This document shows positions 30,936 to 41,377 of a stretch of DNA of 64,000 bases, in pieces. Source of the DNA: Pomphorhynchus laevis (taxonomy: Eukaryota; Acanthocephala; Palaeacanthocephala; Echinorhynchida; Pomphorhynchidae); NCBI GenBank assembly GCA_012934845.2, contig WNNJ02000964.1:1-64000 (forward strand), read 5' to 3'. Each line of letters begins with the position of its first letter. The first letter of the stretch is position 1. The translations under genes were made by a program, and so were the position numbers. The notes below the pieces were generated by a model. It was not told where the DNA came from. It saw only the letters and a program-made list of their open reading frames with translations, and searched no databases.

Positions 30936-31589
30936 CAAACTTAGACGTCACCCCTCGCATTATTGATATTTCTTATATATCATAAAGATGTTTATAGACG
31001 ACGATTAATAACATATATTAAGAAATATCAAGGACAATATATTCCCTACAACTGGATTGAAGTTGGGAGAAAAGCTAGACGGTGATTTAAGGCAACGTAA
31101 ACTCCTCGTTCTCTTGCAAAACTGGGGTTTGCAACTGCAAATATTCACCTGTCTGAATTAAGCACTGGAAATTTGTTATGAAATTAATTAATATGAACTT
31201 AATTTGTTAATAAATTAGATATCAAATGATTCCACGATCAATAGTATTTCCATTTGAGTAAATCTATTGATGCATAGCAGCAGTGCATCGTCGTGCTACA
31301 TTGTATTTTCTGGTATTTAACTGGTGTGTATCTTGTAGCACAACGCGCTTGGTTCTCTAACGCTTAATGCAGACCGGTGAATATTTGCAGTTGCAAACCC
31401 CAGTTTTTGCAAGGGAACAAGGAGTTTCGTTGCCTTAAATTTCCGTCTAGCTTTTCTCCCAACTTCAATCCAGTTGTGGGGAATATATTGTCCTTGATAT
31501 TACTTAATATATGTTATTAATCGTCGTCTATTAACATCTTTATGATATATAAGAAATATCAATAATGCGAGAGGTGACGTCTAAGTTTG
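30936..31589. repeat. 654-bp foldback element: 228-bp arms, 198-bp loop
   Basis: The left arm (30936-31163) and right arm (31362-31589) are inverted copies with roughly 90-95% identity by eye, both starting CAAACTTAGACGTCACC at the outer ends. The loop holds a further small inverted pair (GTGCTACA and TGTAGCAC). A third, partial arm in the left-arm orientation follows at 31590-31711. No coding capacity. It may be a foldback or MITE transposon, or a hairpin-RNA locus that feeds siRNAs. Confidence 0.8.
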
Positions 31590-31686
31590 AAAGAAATATC
31601 AAGGACAATATATTTCCCACAACTGGATTGAAGTTGGGAGAAAAGCTAGACGGTGATTTAAGGCAACGAATACTCCTCGTTCTCTC

Positions 31687-31726
31687 GCAAAGACTGGGGT
31701 TTGCAACTGCAAACCCCAGTCTTTGC
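31687..31726. repeat. perfect inverted repeat, 19-bp arms, 2-base centre
   Basis: GCAAAGACTGGGGTTTGCA, then AC, then the exact complement. It forms at the end of the third arm of the foldback, probably by snap-back copying. Confidence 0.75.
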
Positions 31727-33074
31727 AAAGCATAGCATGTTGATATATCAAGAATTCCGCTAACCTTTATCGAAATAAATCTCCAGTTGTGTATGAAACA
31801 ATTTATTATCATTCCGTCTTATGCACAAACAAATTCATAGGACAATCGTTCAACATTATATGAGTAGATGATCCATTCAGACTTGGTCAACTTAACTTAG
31901 CATTATCACGCATTATCCTCTGACGACAAAGAGATAACTTAAGAATATGGCAACAGAAAAAATAATTTATCAAATCAGCTAACTAAGTCACTTATTTTAT
32001 ACCATATCAAAATTAAAAATAATAAAAAACATTTATAATTATGAAGAATTTTATACAATTTATATTTATATAACGATAGAATTTATTATTAAAATTTCGA
32101 AAAAAAAAATCAATTTTTATGAATTGACAAATAAAAAATATACGATGTAATAATATACGATGTAATAATCTACGATGTTATAAAATTAGATGTCATTCAT
32201 TTTTATACTATAAATAAATTAAACACAAATATATAAATAATTAAAAATAATACACGATTATATAAGATTTTATACAATTTATATTTATATAAAATTAAAA
32301 TTTAAATTAAAAATCAATTTTTATGAATTGACTAATAAATAACAGACATTTCAGATAAGCATATCTGTTTATCATCCATCCATAAATTGTTTTCGCTTAA
32401 TAGTTTAAATTTATTTTTTAATAATATTTTCAGTTGATTTATATATTGTAAATTTAATATTTTAATAATATTTTGTTGATATTTACTTTTCTATTATAAG
32501 AAAAAGAAAAAACCCATTGAACATGCTTAGCAGAAAAATAGTCGTATCGCAAAAGGTCGTTTTAAAAAAGAAAAATAAGTATAATAAAATAATAAATAAT
32601 AATACAATAATGAATGATTATATTCTGCTTTTGTTACATTCTTTTTTTACATTCATAACTACCGGACGCATTTGTTAACCTTCGTCACATTTTCTGCATA
32701 GAAATGTTAAAAGAATTGTTTTACTGAAGGCTTAGTTTTCTACATAGCATTCTCGTAGGTGCAGCAAGAATTTTATGATTCGGCGAACTGAGCATTTTTC
32801 AGTTGCCAAAGGCTACTAGAATATGCGATATTCCAGAATATCGCATATTAGAATATGCGATACATATCGCTACTAGAATATGCGATATACATAATAATTT
32901 GATGTTTAATATTTACACAATAATTCAGATTTTACAATAAAAAACGGAATTATAATGCAGTATAGATATATGTTCTATCAGGATTTTTATATCTTTTATA
33001 AAAGATACGATTTTAATGAATTTAGAATATTAATTTAGAATATATATTTTGTATTTATATACAAAATCCCTACT
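31727..33074. other. AT-rich stretch without a gene
   Basis: A block at 31990-32110 resembles 14140-14270. CAAATCAGCTAACTAAGTC at 31973-31991 has a near-exact inverted match at 35963-35981, which might be the ends of a ~4-kb element, but no more than 19 bases match. Around 32812-32892, GAATATGCGATA occurs several times in both orientations and can fold. Nothing coding is evident. Confidence 0.4.
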
Positions 33075-33275
33075 TTGCAATTCTTCAACAAATATGAGTG
33101 GGAATTTTTACCAATACAAAATTCCCAAAAATTAATTTCTGTTTTCTCTGGACTTTTATATCTTTTTATAATTTTTCTAATTGCAACTCTAGGAATAGCA
33201 TTCTGTTTGCTAAGAGTGCTTTCTGATCATACATTTTTAATATTATTGGAAAAACAAGTTGAATATTTCGTATAA
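33075..33275 (+). other. small frame with one membrane-like segment, not identified
   Basis: 66 codons: a polar start (YEWEFLPIQNSQKL), a hydrophobic stretch (FSGLLYLFIIFLIATLGIAF) and a polar end (EKQVEYFV). The underlying sequence 33113-33330 is repeated at 33686-33905 with very few differences. The ORF starts with TTG in place of ATG as far as I can read. It may be a relic exon of a membrane protein (a chemoreceptor is conceivable but not supported) or just an AT-rich chance frame. Confidence 0.25.
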
Positions 33276-33330
33276 ATATAAATTAAATATTTATTATTTT
33301 ATATTTATATCAATTAATTTATAATAAAAA
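33113..33330 (+). repeat. direct repeat, copy 1 of ~220 bp
   Basis: Matches 33686-33905 nearly base for base (CCCAAAAATTAATTTCTG... to TCAATTAATTTATAATAAA). The offset is about 573 bp. Confidence 0.75.
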
Positions 33331-33685
33331 AGGTTATATCATAATCTTGAGAAAGATATTTGATTGTTCTTGAGAAAATTCTTTAATATTTCGCTAACAT
33401 TTGAAGAGTATAAAAAGTATAAAAAGTAAACAAAATATCAAAAATAATTTCCTTTTCCTTTATCCAGCTCCAATATTTTATTATTAATTTAATATTTATT
33501 ATTTTATATTTATATCAATTAATTTATAATAAATATCAATTCCTACATTTACTAAAATATACGATTAAAATATATTTATTAAAATATACGATTAAAAATA
33601 TATAACATAAAAATATAAAATATAAAACATAAAAATATACGATTTTAATTTAAAATACAAATATATTTAGAATATATATACAAAA

Positions 33686-33905
33686 TTCCCAAAAATTAAT
33701 TTCTGTTTTCTCTGGACTTTTATATCTTTCAATAATTTTTCTAATTGCAACTCTAGGAATAGCATTCTGTTTGCTAAGAGTGCTTTCTGATCATACATTT
33801 TTAACATTATTGGAAAAACAAGTTGAATATTTCGTATAAATATAAATTAAATATTTATTATTTTATATTTATATCAATTAATTTATAATAAATATCAATT
33901 CCTAC
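33686..33905 (+). repeat. direct repeat, copy 2 of ~220 bp
   Basis: See 33113-33330. Differences noted by eye: TTTCAA for TTTTTA near 33727 and a T-to-C near 33804. Confidence 0.75.
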
Positions 33906-35019
33906 ATTTACTTTAACATTTCAGTATATTGACATTTAAAAGTTGCTATCAAATCCAATGTAGATAATTTAATAAAAGCAATTTTGTAGTTACCACAAAA
34001 ACAAAATAAGTATTTTGAATATGAAATTAAAATTACATTTAGCTTCCAGCAAGTCCATAATATTTTTCTTTAACTTTGTATATTTCTACTGGAATAATGC
34101 TATTTTGAATAACGATAATTACCTATCGTTCTATTTTATAACAAAAGAGAAGCGTACGTTCTTTCCATCTGCATCTACAACAAATGGTAAAGACATTCTG
34201 TCTGCATTCGTTGTTTGCTTTATTTAACTCATTTATTATTATGGTGAATTCTTGTAACATTTTTTGTTTTTAATCCGTTTATATGACATTTGTTTTATAT
34301 TGAACTCGTTATGAGGTAAACTCTTGTAAGATCCGTTTTTGTGCCATTCGTTTCCGATTGGTAAAAAATGAAACGTGTACCGTACGGATTTGCTTAATAG
34401 TCGAATTTTAGAATCAATGGTATTTGAAATACACAAATATCATTAATTGATATATTATTTGATATACAGTACACATTTCAATATTTGCAAAACGGATACA
34501 AATACAATATTAAATCGAAATGGTGTGAAATGCAAGCAAAATAGTAAAATAGTAATTTAAAACAGGTAACAGACATGATTTTGGCATGCTTTATCTGAAA
34601 ACGATATGATAATTGCTTATTTGGGTTTTATAAATCTAAAATCATAACACGAACATACATTTTTCGACATGTGAAAGAACGACTTTTTATTTTTTTATAC
34701 TTAAGAATATATATTTAAGAGTGCATATTGAACAATCGGTTCATATTACAAAAATATATTTTTAGAATTCTGGTGCAGGATCAATAAAACACTAATTTAT
34801 TTTATATTTCGCTAGCTGCTGATAGCATCATCAGTAAAATAAAACGTACAGTTTGTTCATCTAATAAACATGGGATGAGGTTGATTTCAAACATTTTGTT
34901 ATTACAAACAAAATTTTGTTATTTGCTAGTAATTTGTCAATTTCCAGCTACAAAATTAAAAACTGAAATTTTCAGTTCAAACAGAAAACAAGCAGAAAAG
35001 AGCAGAGTACGGCATTGAA
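33906..35019. other. AT-rich stretch before the transposase fragment
   Basis: Two short frames (34015-34227 plus, 34239-34436 minus) have no recognisable family. A diverged ~75-bp direct repeat (CTTGTAA.AT... CATTYG type) lies around 34245-34350. No terminal inverted repeat for the transposase was found. Confidence 0.35.
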
Positions 35020-35583
35020 ATGTCAAGTATTAGTGATGATAACCTGATATTTTTGGACGAAACGGGTATAAATCTCCAAATTTACCAAAGTTTTGGCTAC
35101 TCTCCCAGAAATACGAAGTGCTACATAAACGTGCCCAATTCAAAAGGGACCAATATTTCAGTTCTATGTGCCATCACAAAACAAAGTGTTTGTGCTTATA
35201 AGGTGAAAACAGGAAGCTGGAAATCATCCGATCTGAAAGAATTTATAGAGACGGAACTACCAACTTTGGCATCACATGAAAGGAAAGTTATGGTCATGGA
35301 CAACGCCTCTATCCATAGGACTGCCGAGGTAAAGGAAAGCTTGGCTCAGAGGAATTACATTCTTAAGTTTCTACCACCCTACTCCCCTCACTTGAACCCT
35401 ATAAAGGAGTTCTTCTCATGTTTCAAATCAAAGGTGAAAAGCATAAATTCATCCTCCAATAGAGATGAATTGATTGAAACTATTCATGGAGTATTCAGAT
35501 ATGAAGAATTCAGACTAGAAGGATATTTCACCCATATGCGAGATTGGGTTGTAAAGGCAATCGCACTAGTCGATTTTATTTAA
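35020..35583 (+). pseudogene. IS630/Tc1-mariner-type transposase, N-terminus missing
   Basis: 187 codons from an ATG. DDE domain: first Asp in LIFLDETGIN (D13), second in VMDNASIHR (D94), then LPPYSPHLNPIKEFFS. The residue that should be the third catalytic Glu, 34 residues after D94, is Lys129 (NPIKE where related enzymes have NPIEE); E130 is next to it. The usual N-terminal helix-turn-helix DNA-binding half (~150 residues) is absent. It would cut and paste its element, but this copy looks dead. A repeat array follows 61 bases after its stop. Confidence 0.8.
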
Positions 35584-35644
35584 ATAATAAAATTCTTTGC
35601 TATACATCTAAATTAATTATATTTTATTTAAAAAATCTAAAAAT

Positions 35645-35842
35645 GTTGCCTATAAAACTGAAAAAGAGTTGCCTATAAAACTGAAAAAAGTCGTCTATAA
35701 AACTGAAAAAAGTTGCCCATAAAACTGAAAAAAGTTGCCTATAAAACTGAAAAAAGTTGTCTATAAAACTGAAAAAAGTCGCCTATAAAACTGAAAAAAG
35801 TTGCCTATAAAACTGAAAAAAGTTGCCTATAAAACTGAAAAG
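35645..35842 (+). repeat. minisatellite, 9 units of 22 bp
   Basis: Unit GTTGCCTATAAAACTGAAAA plus AA, with point variants (TCGTC, TTGCCC, TTGTC, TCGCC). The reverse strand reads TTTTCAGTTTTATAGGC. It begins shortly after the transposase stop, so it may have grown from an element end. Confidence 0.85.
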
Positions 35843-36538
35843 GACTGTAACAATTATTTATTATTTATAATTATTAATTATTTAATTATTAAATTTTGAT
35901 TTAACATTATTATTGTTTTTTATTAATTTATTTTTTTAATTTTATAATTATATTAAATATGTAGACTCAGTTAGCTGATTTGTTTCTTGTTTCCATAATC
36001 CAGAATATAATGTATGTTCGTGAGATAATATACCTCACGGACTATATACCTTACTATAAACATTTTACACGTTTTTATACTATCATTTTTAATTAAAATT
36101 TGTACATGCAAAAGCGTCAATTTAAAGCAATGTTTGCTTTATAAAAGATTTTAAGAAAGTATATGATACTTACGAAATATTGTCAATATTAAGAAAATAG
36201 CCAGAAACGTTGTTATTAAGATTGAAACGGACGCATTAAAGTAAAGGAACGGCGCTTGTGTTATAATGTTACCCATCTTCGATTTTCGATTGCAAATGCG
36301 TGTTCTCCAAAAAGCACACAAATAAACGACTTATTGAGACTCCGAATATTTTCATGCCTGCTTAATATGATCTAAAGCTTTTAATTTTGATTGGCCATTG
36401 AACATTCAACGAGTCTGCATACAAAATTGTGATTTTACTCATTATAGACAAATTCGCTAGTTTCACGGAAAATAACTAATTAAGCCTTGATTGCCTATAT
36501 AGCTTGCAATTTTATTTTTCGGACTTTCCGTACAAAAC
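35843..36538. other. AT-rich repeat, possible exon, LINE 5' UTR
   Basis: 35850-35985 is homologous to 58785-58945 (and, cut short, 43910-44034): an AT-rich repeat ending in a TATGTAGACT... block. 36174-36276 holds a possible first exon on the minus strand. 36300-36538 precedes ORF1 of LINE copy B and may be its 5' UTR. Confidence 0.4.
36174..36276 (-). other. possible first coding exon with splice donor
   Basis: On the minus strand an ATG at 36276 opens a 34-codon frame, MGNIITQAPFLYFNASVSIL and then a hydrophobic run ending in LTIF, directly followed by GTAAGTAT, a near-ideal splice donor. MGNIIT fits the N-myristoylation pattern, and the hydrophobic run could be a membrane anchor. No second exon was found on the minus strand to the left, where transposon sequence lies. 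It could be a relic of a host gene or chance. Confidence 0.25.
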
Positions 36539-37734
36539 ATGTTTAATCAGAGCATTAATTTCAGAAGTATTCCTTCTGAAAAAGATTCTGGAAATGGCAA
36601 GGTTAGTGATTTTTGTTTCACTAAACATGATGTGGAGGATTACCTCCCTCCTGTTCCTAAACTAGCACATTTATGTGTAATAAGAGCAACAAAACCTATT
36701 CAAAAACACGCCTTATTTGGCACGTTCCTTCGAGATTTCGCCATGATTACTAGGAATAGAGTTTTATTCAACTCTCTTAAAACCCTCGAGAATACACTCA
36801 GGGTCTCCTTTGCGAATGGTGACATACTCGAGGATTACACAAAATTCTTTTCCACTAATCTATCTACTATTGGTACTATAACTATTCTGCCGCTAAGATG
36901 TACTTTAAAAATTTCTAATTTTCCTTCGTTCAATTCTGACGATGATATTGATCAATTAAAAAAACTGTTCAAACTTTCTTCAATCAGACAGGTACTGGGT
37001 AAAGGCGGTGACCCGCTCCCAGTTGCCTTTGCTGAGACGGATCTAGACAACGGGCACATTCTTGCCGCTTCAACAGTTAATCCCTTTTTGGGATTCAATT
37101 TGAAATTCTTGCTGATTAGTGAGAACACCCTCACCTACCCTCATTGCCAAAAATGTCACGGCTGGGGGCACTGGTCCTCCACCTGTTCTAATTCCTCTGT
37201 TTGTGGTGTTTGTGGCAAGGGTGACTGCCCGCACCCGGCTAACAACGACAAATGCCTTACCACACCCTATTGTGTAAACTGTGGGGGAGTGCACCCCGCT
37301 TGGTCGAAAAAATGCACCCTGTTTAAAGCCTACAGTCAGAGATTTTCTAAGCCGATTACGAAATCGTACGCTGCTGCTGCCGCTCCAAATCGGATGTCAA
37401 ATAATGACATTATACACCTTCTGGCTAACCAAAAGAAGATGATTATTAGTGAACTACAAGCTCTTTTTTGCCCGTCATCTCCTCTCTCGTAGGCACGCCC
37501 ACGGTGGCACCAGTTCCAGCCGATTTGTTGCATACCCCCAGCACTAAGAAGCGTGGCGGGTCTGCTCAGCCCGTTCCTCCTCTCAAGATCGGAAAATTGT
37601 TGAAGTCTATGGCCTCCTCAGGAAATGATGATACTGCCTTGGGGAGTCCGACCCTAGATGGTGCTAGTGGCAAGGGGGTAACCCTCTTGCACCTAGCTCT
37701 GTCTAGGTTGGCATCCCCCTTCCAACTAATTTAA
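36539..37734 (+). pseudogene. LINE ORF1, gag-like with zinc knuckles
   Basis: ATG at 36539; 317 codons open to a TAG at 37492. The middle (residues ~40-205) aligns with the RRM-like part of copy A (KHALFGTFLRDF, LRVSFANGDILEDYTKFF). Knuckles CQKCHGWGHWSSTC, CGVCGKGDC and CVNCGGVHPAW lie at about residues 215-270, followed by an Ala-rich stretch (SYAAAAAPNR). Past residue ~313 the homology to copy A (STKKRGGSAQPVPPLKIGKL) continues in another frame to 37734, so a frameshift near 37480 probably removed the last ~80 residues; alternatively ORF1 genuinely ends here. Confidence 0.75.
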
Positions 37735-37738
37735 CACA

Positions 37739-40204
37739 ATGGTGAGTAAGCCTGAGCCTTTTTCACTGAATATTCTTCAGTGGAATTCGGGAGGTGCTTC
37801 TGCCCTTAGACTTTTATCTGGTAGAGACGCAGATGTCATAGTCCTTCAGGAGACGCGGTCTATCCGTCTGCCCCAGAACATTACTCGATTTATCCCTAAG
37901 CACATTTATTCACACTATACTCCGTACATAACCCCGCCTCATTCCTCTTCTTCTCAAGGACTCTTGACCTTAGTTAAGTGCTCTTTAAGATCTTCCCTCT
38001 TGCTAAATTACTCTTGTCCAGCCCTGTCTTGTCTAGTAGTCTCACTCGTTAAGAACGGTAAACGCATCAGTCTTGCCAACGTTTACATTCGTCCAGGGGA
38101 GATTCACAAGAACCGTGACCTTCTGGATGGGATTATTGACGGCGGCTATGACATGATACTAGGTGACTTCAACGACAGAACTGGTCGTTGGATTAATGCA
38201 GCCCTCCGCAGAGCCAGGAACGGTTATCTTATTCATAAACCACCCTCCCCAACCTTTCATTGCACATCAACGAATTCACTCCTCGACTTACTATTGCTAC
38301 ATAAGAGGTGGTTGTTTAAACCCCTCTGTACCGAGCAATCGCGTCAACATCTGTCCACCTCTCATGATTTAATTCGTTAGCGGATAGAGGAGGATACGCT
38401 GCTTCGAAGAAGATTCCACTTTGATCCGATCAGAGTGGCTTTCTTCCATGCAGCCATCCAACGCTTTCTCCGAATTGGTAATGAGAGTTTAACCGAATTT
38501 AACTCCTATCTCTCTTCGCAAGCTACCGCGTTTCTCTCGACAACCTATAAAGGTCGAGTATTTTGTCCCACTCCGACAAAACTCAAGGTCCTAGCTAGAC
38601 TACTTAACCTCCCTTCTCTCTCTTCTTCTGCCAAACAGACTATCTCGAACGAGTACTGGCGCACCAGATACTGGTTCCAGCTGAGTAGGGATAGGGCGAG
38701 TATCGCTCGTCTTAACCCTTCTCAGTCTTCCTTCTGGAAGATATTCAAGAGGGAGAAGTTTGTTTGCTGGAGGGATAAGGCTGTGGGGTGGATCGGTAGT
38801 ATAGGCCTTGACAAAGTTTTGGAGGAGTCACTAGCCCTACATAATTATGGAGCCACTCAATCACCGCAACCAATCCCGCTCTGGGGAGACTTCAGGAGTA
38901 GAGACTTATCTGTGCCAGATATTCTCAACGCCTGGGGGCCTCTACAGGGCACCTCCAATTCCGTCGCTCCACTCTCTTCTCGTGTATGTCAGCTTTTGAC
39001 AGCTGATCAAAGAAGGGAGGTGGCCGTAACAATGCTATTAGCCACCCCATCCGATGTGGCCGGCATCAACATTAGCAAAAGAATTTTTATTCCAAAAAAG
39101 CATCCGGTCTCATGTCCTAAAGACCTGCGGCCAATTTCGATTCAAAATTCCCTCGTTTCGATCTACGAAAAAGCGCTTGCGCGTAGAATCCGCGATCATC
39201 TAAGTAAGCGAAATTTAATCCCACCCGGTTTCCATGGGTTCGTCAAAAGTCGCTCGGTCCATTCAGCAGTGGGTGAGGTGCAACGGTTCCGTCGGGAGAA
39301 TAGCCATCAACTCGTTGTGGCTGTTTTCCTTGATTTTTCCGCTGCATTTGACCGTATATCAATACCTTTTGTTATCTCTTCTCTCAGGTCCCTCGGGTTG
39401 CCAGCAAGAATTGTTAACAGGGTGGAGATACTGCGGTATACCAAGCGATTTTACTATGATGATAACCCTGATGCGCGTCAGTTCTACCCTATTACGGGTG
39501 TGCCTCAAGGTTCCCCTCTCTCTCCTATCTTATATCTTGCTGCCTCCATCAATCTATTCAAAATATTTAAACGACAGCAACGTCTAGTGGTGTACGCTGA
39601 TGACACCACAGCCCTGTTCTCTGGACGCAGGTGTAAAGACGTAGTCTCAGACATCAGCCGTTTCTTTTTAAGATTAAAAGACCAGTTACCCAAGTTCAAC
39701 CTTATTCTAAACTCCGCTAAATCGCAGGTGGTTGTCTTTCATGGCTCCCCTGCGACAAAGCAAAAACTTAAGAGACTAGCACTCTCTGCGCTCTCCTCCA
39801 TATTTGCCTCTGAACCACTCCCTACCTTCTCAAGTCGAGTAAAATACCTGGGGTTCACCGTTTCGGTGAACTGGTCGGCTAAAGCTGACCTAGATAGACA
39901 CAAACGTATCCTGAAGAGAGCTAGTTGGGCTCTGAAACGGGCCCAGAATCTGTCGTTGAATGGGAAAACCCAGGTGCGCCTTTGGGGTACCTGGGCTATC
40001 TCGGGATTAGTCTTCTTCTCTAGAGGACGTCCCCCAGAGCAAAGACTAAGGTTTCTGAAGCTCCTTGTCTCGCGCTTACCCAGCATCGTCCGCGCCGATT
40101 GGATTCTTCAGGGAGTGAAAGACCCCGGGTGGTTCAATCGGAAAGCGGCGTGTTGGATTGGTTGGGGGTCTCAGATCCCCATGGATTTGAGGCCTACGCA
40201 ATGA
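37739..40204 (+). pseudogene. LINE ORF2 (AP endonuclease and RT), single in-frame TAG
   Basis: 822 codons from ATG to TGA, interrupted only by TAG at 38378-38380, right after SHDLIR, where copy A has TGG (Trp). Endonuclease: LQWNSGGASALRLL, VLQETRS, LANVYIRPG, LGDFNDRTGRW. RT: LRPISIQNSLVSIYEKAL, FLDFSAAFDRIS, GVPQGSPLSPIL, LVVYADDTTALFSG, LGFTVSVNWS; the YADD box is intact. The end (FNRKAACWIGWGSQIPMDL) is shared by all copies. ORF2 begins 4 bases after the ORF1 extension frame. Confidence 0.85.
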
Positions 40205-40345
40205 GAAGAAGTGATTATGAAGAATATGCAGTCTCACTGTTGACTTAACTTTTTATAACTAATTTACTTATTTATCCCTTTATGTGTAACATGTTATCTC
40301 TTTTTTATTAAGAAAATCCTTATTATTAAAAAGCACATGTTTTTT

Positions 40346-41369
40346 TACACTGTACGAGTGCATATTACAAGTTAACTGCCGTGAAGCTTTAACGAGTCAT
40401 GTTTACATCAATTTTTGCGTTGTATAAGCCGTAACTTGTCTAATATGGAGTTAACTTTGACTGCACGTGAATTCAGTTAGGGGTTATTGCTTACAAAATA
40501 AACTAGATTGTAGCTACAATAGAAACTGGATTAATATTACAAGCTCGTTTTTATGGCTCCCTATTTAAATCGTATTGATAGGGAAAGATATTTAGCTAAA
40601 AAGTATATCAAGTATTTACATTGAAACAGAATGCAAAATCTTGCTAAAGAGATTGGAAAATATCGAAATTAAAAAGAAAAAAAGATATTCTATAAATGAA
40701 CCAACAAAATAATATTTTAGTATTTTATCAACATATTTAGAATTAATTATGTAGCTATTATTAGAGAAAACAATTTAGAAATCTATAAAGAAATATTTTA
40801 CATTGATTTGAACAGTTGATAACTTTTAACAACTTTATTTTAATTAAAGTTTAAAAAAACTAGAACAGTTGACAGAAAAATGTTCTAATCAATATTGTGA
40901 TTTAAATATAAACTGTGGTCTACAATAGCGCTACTTAGTCCCTTTTTGAGTGTGTATTTGTGTTGTTTTAATATAGTCTCTAATGGTTGGCCTTTTTGAC
41001 CCACATATTAAAAATTTAAATCTTTAGTACTTAAGTATTTTTCTAATATGGTTGTGTACACATATATAACTTTTGTGAAGTCATAATTTTTAACGTTGCT
41101 TTTTCGGTGTTGACACTTAGTTTTGTTGACTCAGACTATACTTCTAACGGATCATCCAGCAGCATCTGATAGGGGCTGCCCTGCTTAAGGCTGTTGCAAA
41201 CTGTAACAAAATATATAAATATTAAGAAATCTATAAAGAAATATTTTACATTGATTTGAATAGTTAATATCCTACAATACATATAAATTTAAATAAATAT
41301 ACTAGAATTTAACACAAAATGTATTATTTGCTATCCATCGAATTTCTAAAAGGATGATGTAAGAGAATA
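40346..41369. other. AT-rich spacer with a Penelope relic
   Basis: Mostly AT-rich. The only coding-like patch is a short GIY-YIG remnant (40885-41007). A repeated phrase (AAATCTATAAAGAAATATTTTACATTGATTTGAA) occurs at ~40770 and ~41226. Confidence 0.4.
40885..41007 (-). pseudogene. Penelope-type GIY-YIG relic
   Basis: A 40-codon minus-strand frame reads YVGQKGQPLETILKQHKY, then KKGLSSAIVDHSL and NHNID before a TAG. It matches the second half of the Penelope GIY-YIG domain (YVGQTGRPL...EHKY...NHNI). Only this piece remains. Confidence 0.55.
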
Positions 41370-41377
41370 CTTTAAAG
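41370..41377. repeat. hAT target-site duplication, left
   Basis: CTTTAAAG, exact 8-bp match to 43795-43802; 8 bp is the hAT rule. Confidence 0.85.

Larger units (their letters stand above)
36539..40345 (+). mobile_element. APE-type LINE, copy B
   Basis: The best preserved member of the family: ORF1 (36539-37492, with its C-terminal extension in another frame to 37734), ORF2 (37739-40204, one in-frame TAG) and a 3' UTR ending TTAAGAAAATCCTTATTATT. Unlike copy A it keeps the ~140 bp between endonuclease and RT. Copy C (51404-55212) is its duplicate. Confidence 0.85.

Noticed and set aside
35645-35842. CRISPR-like array
   Set aside because: The units are contiguous 22-bp repeats without spacers, in eukaryotic DNA.
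39739-40086. 115-codon antisense frame, also at 54606-54953
   Set aside because: Antisense shadow of the LINE RT; no independent coding signal.
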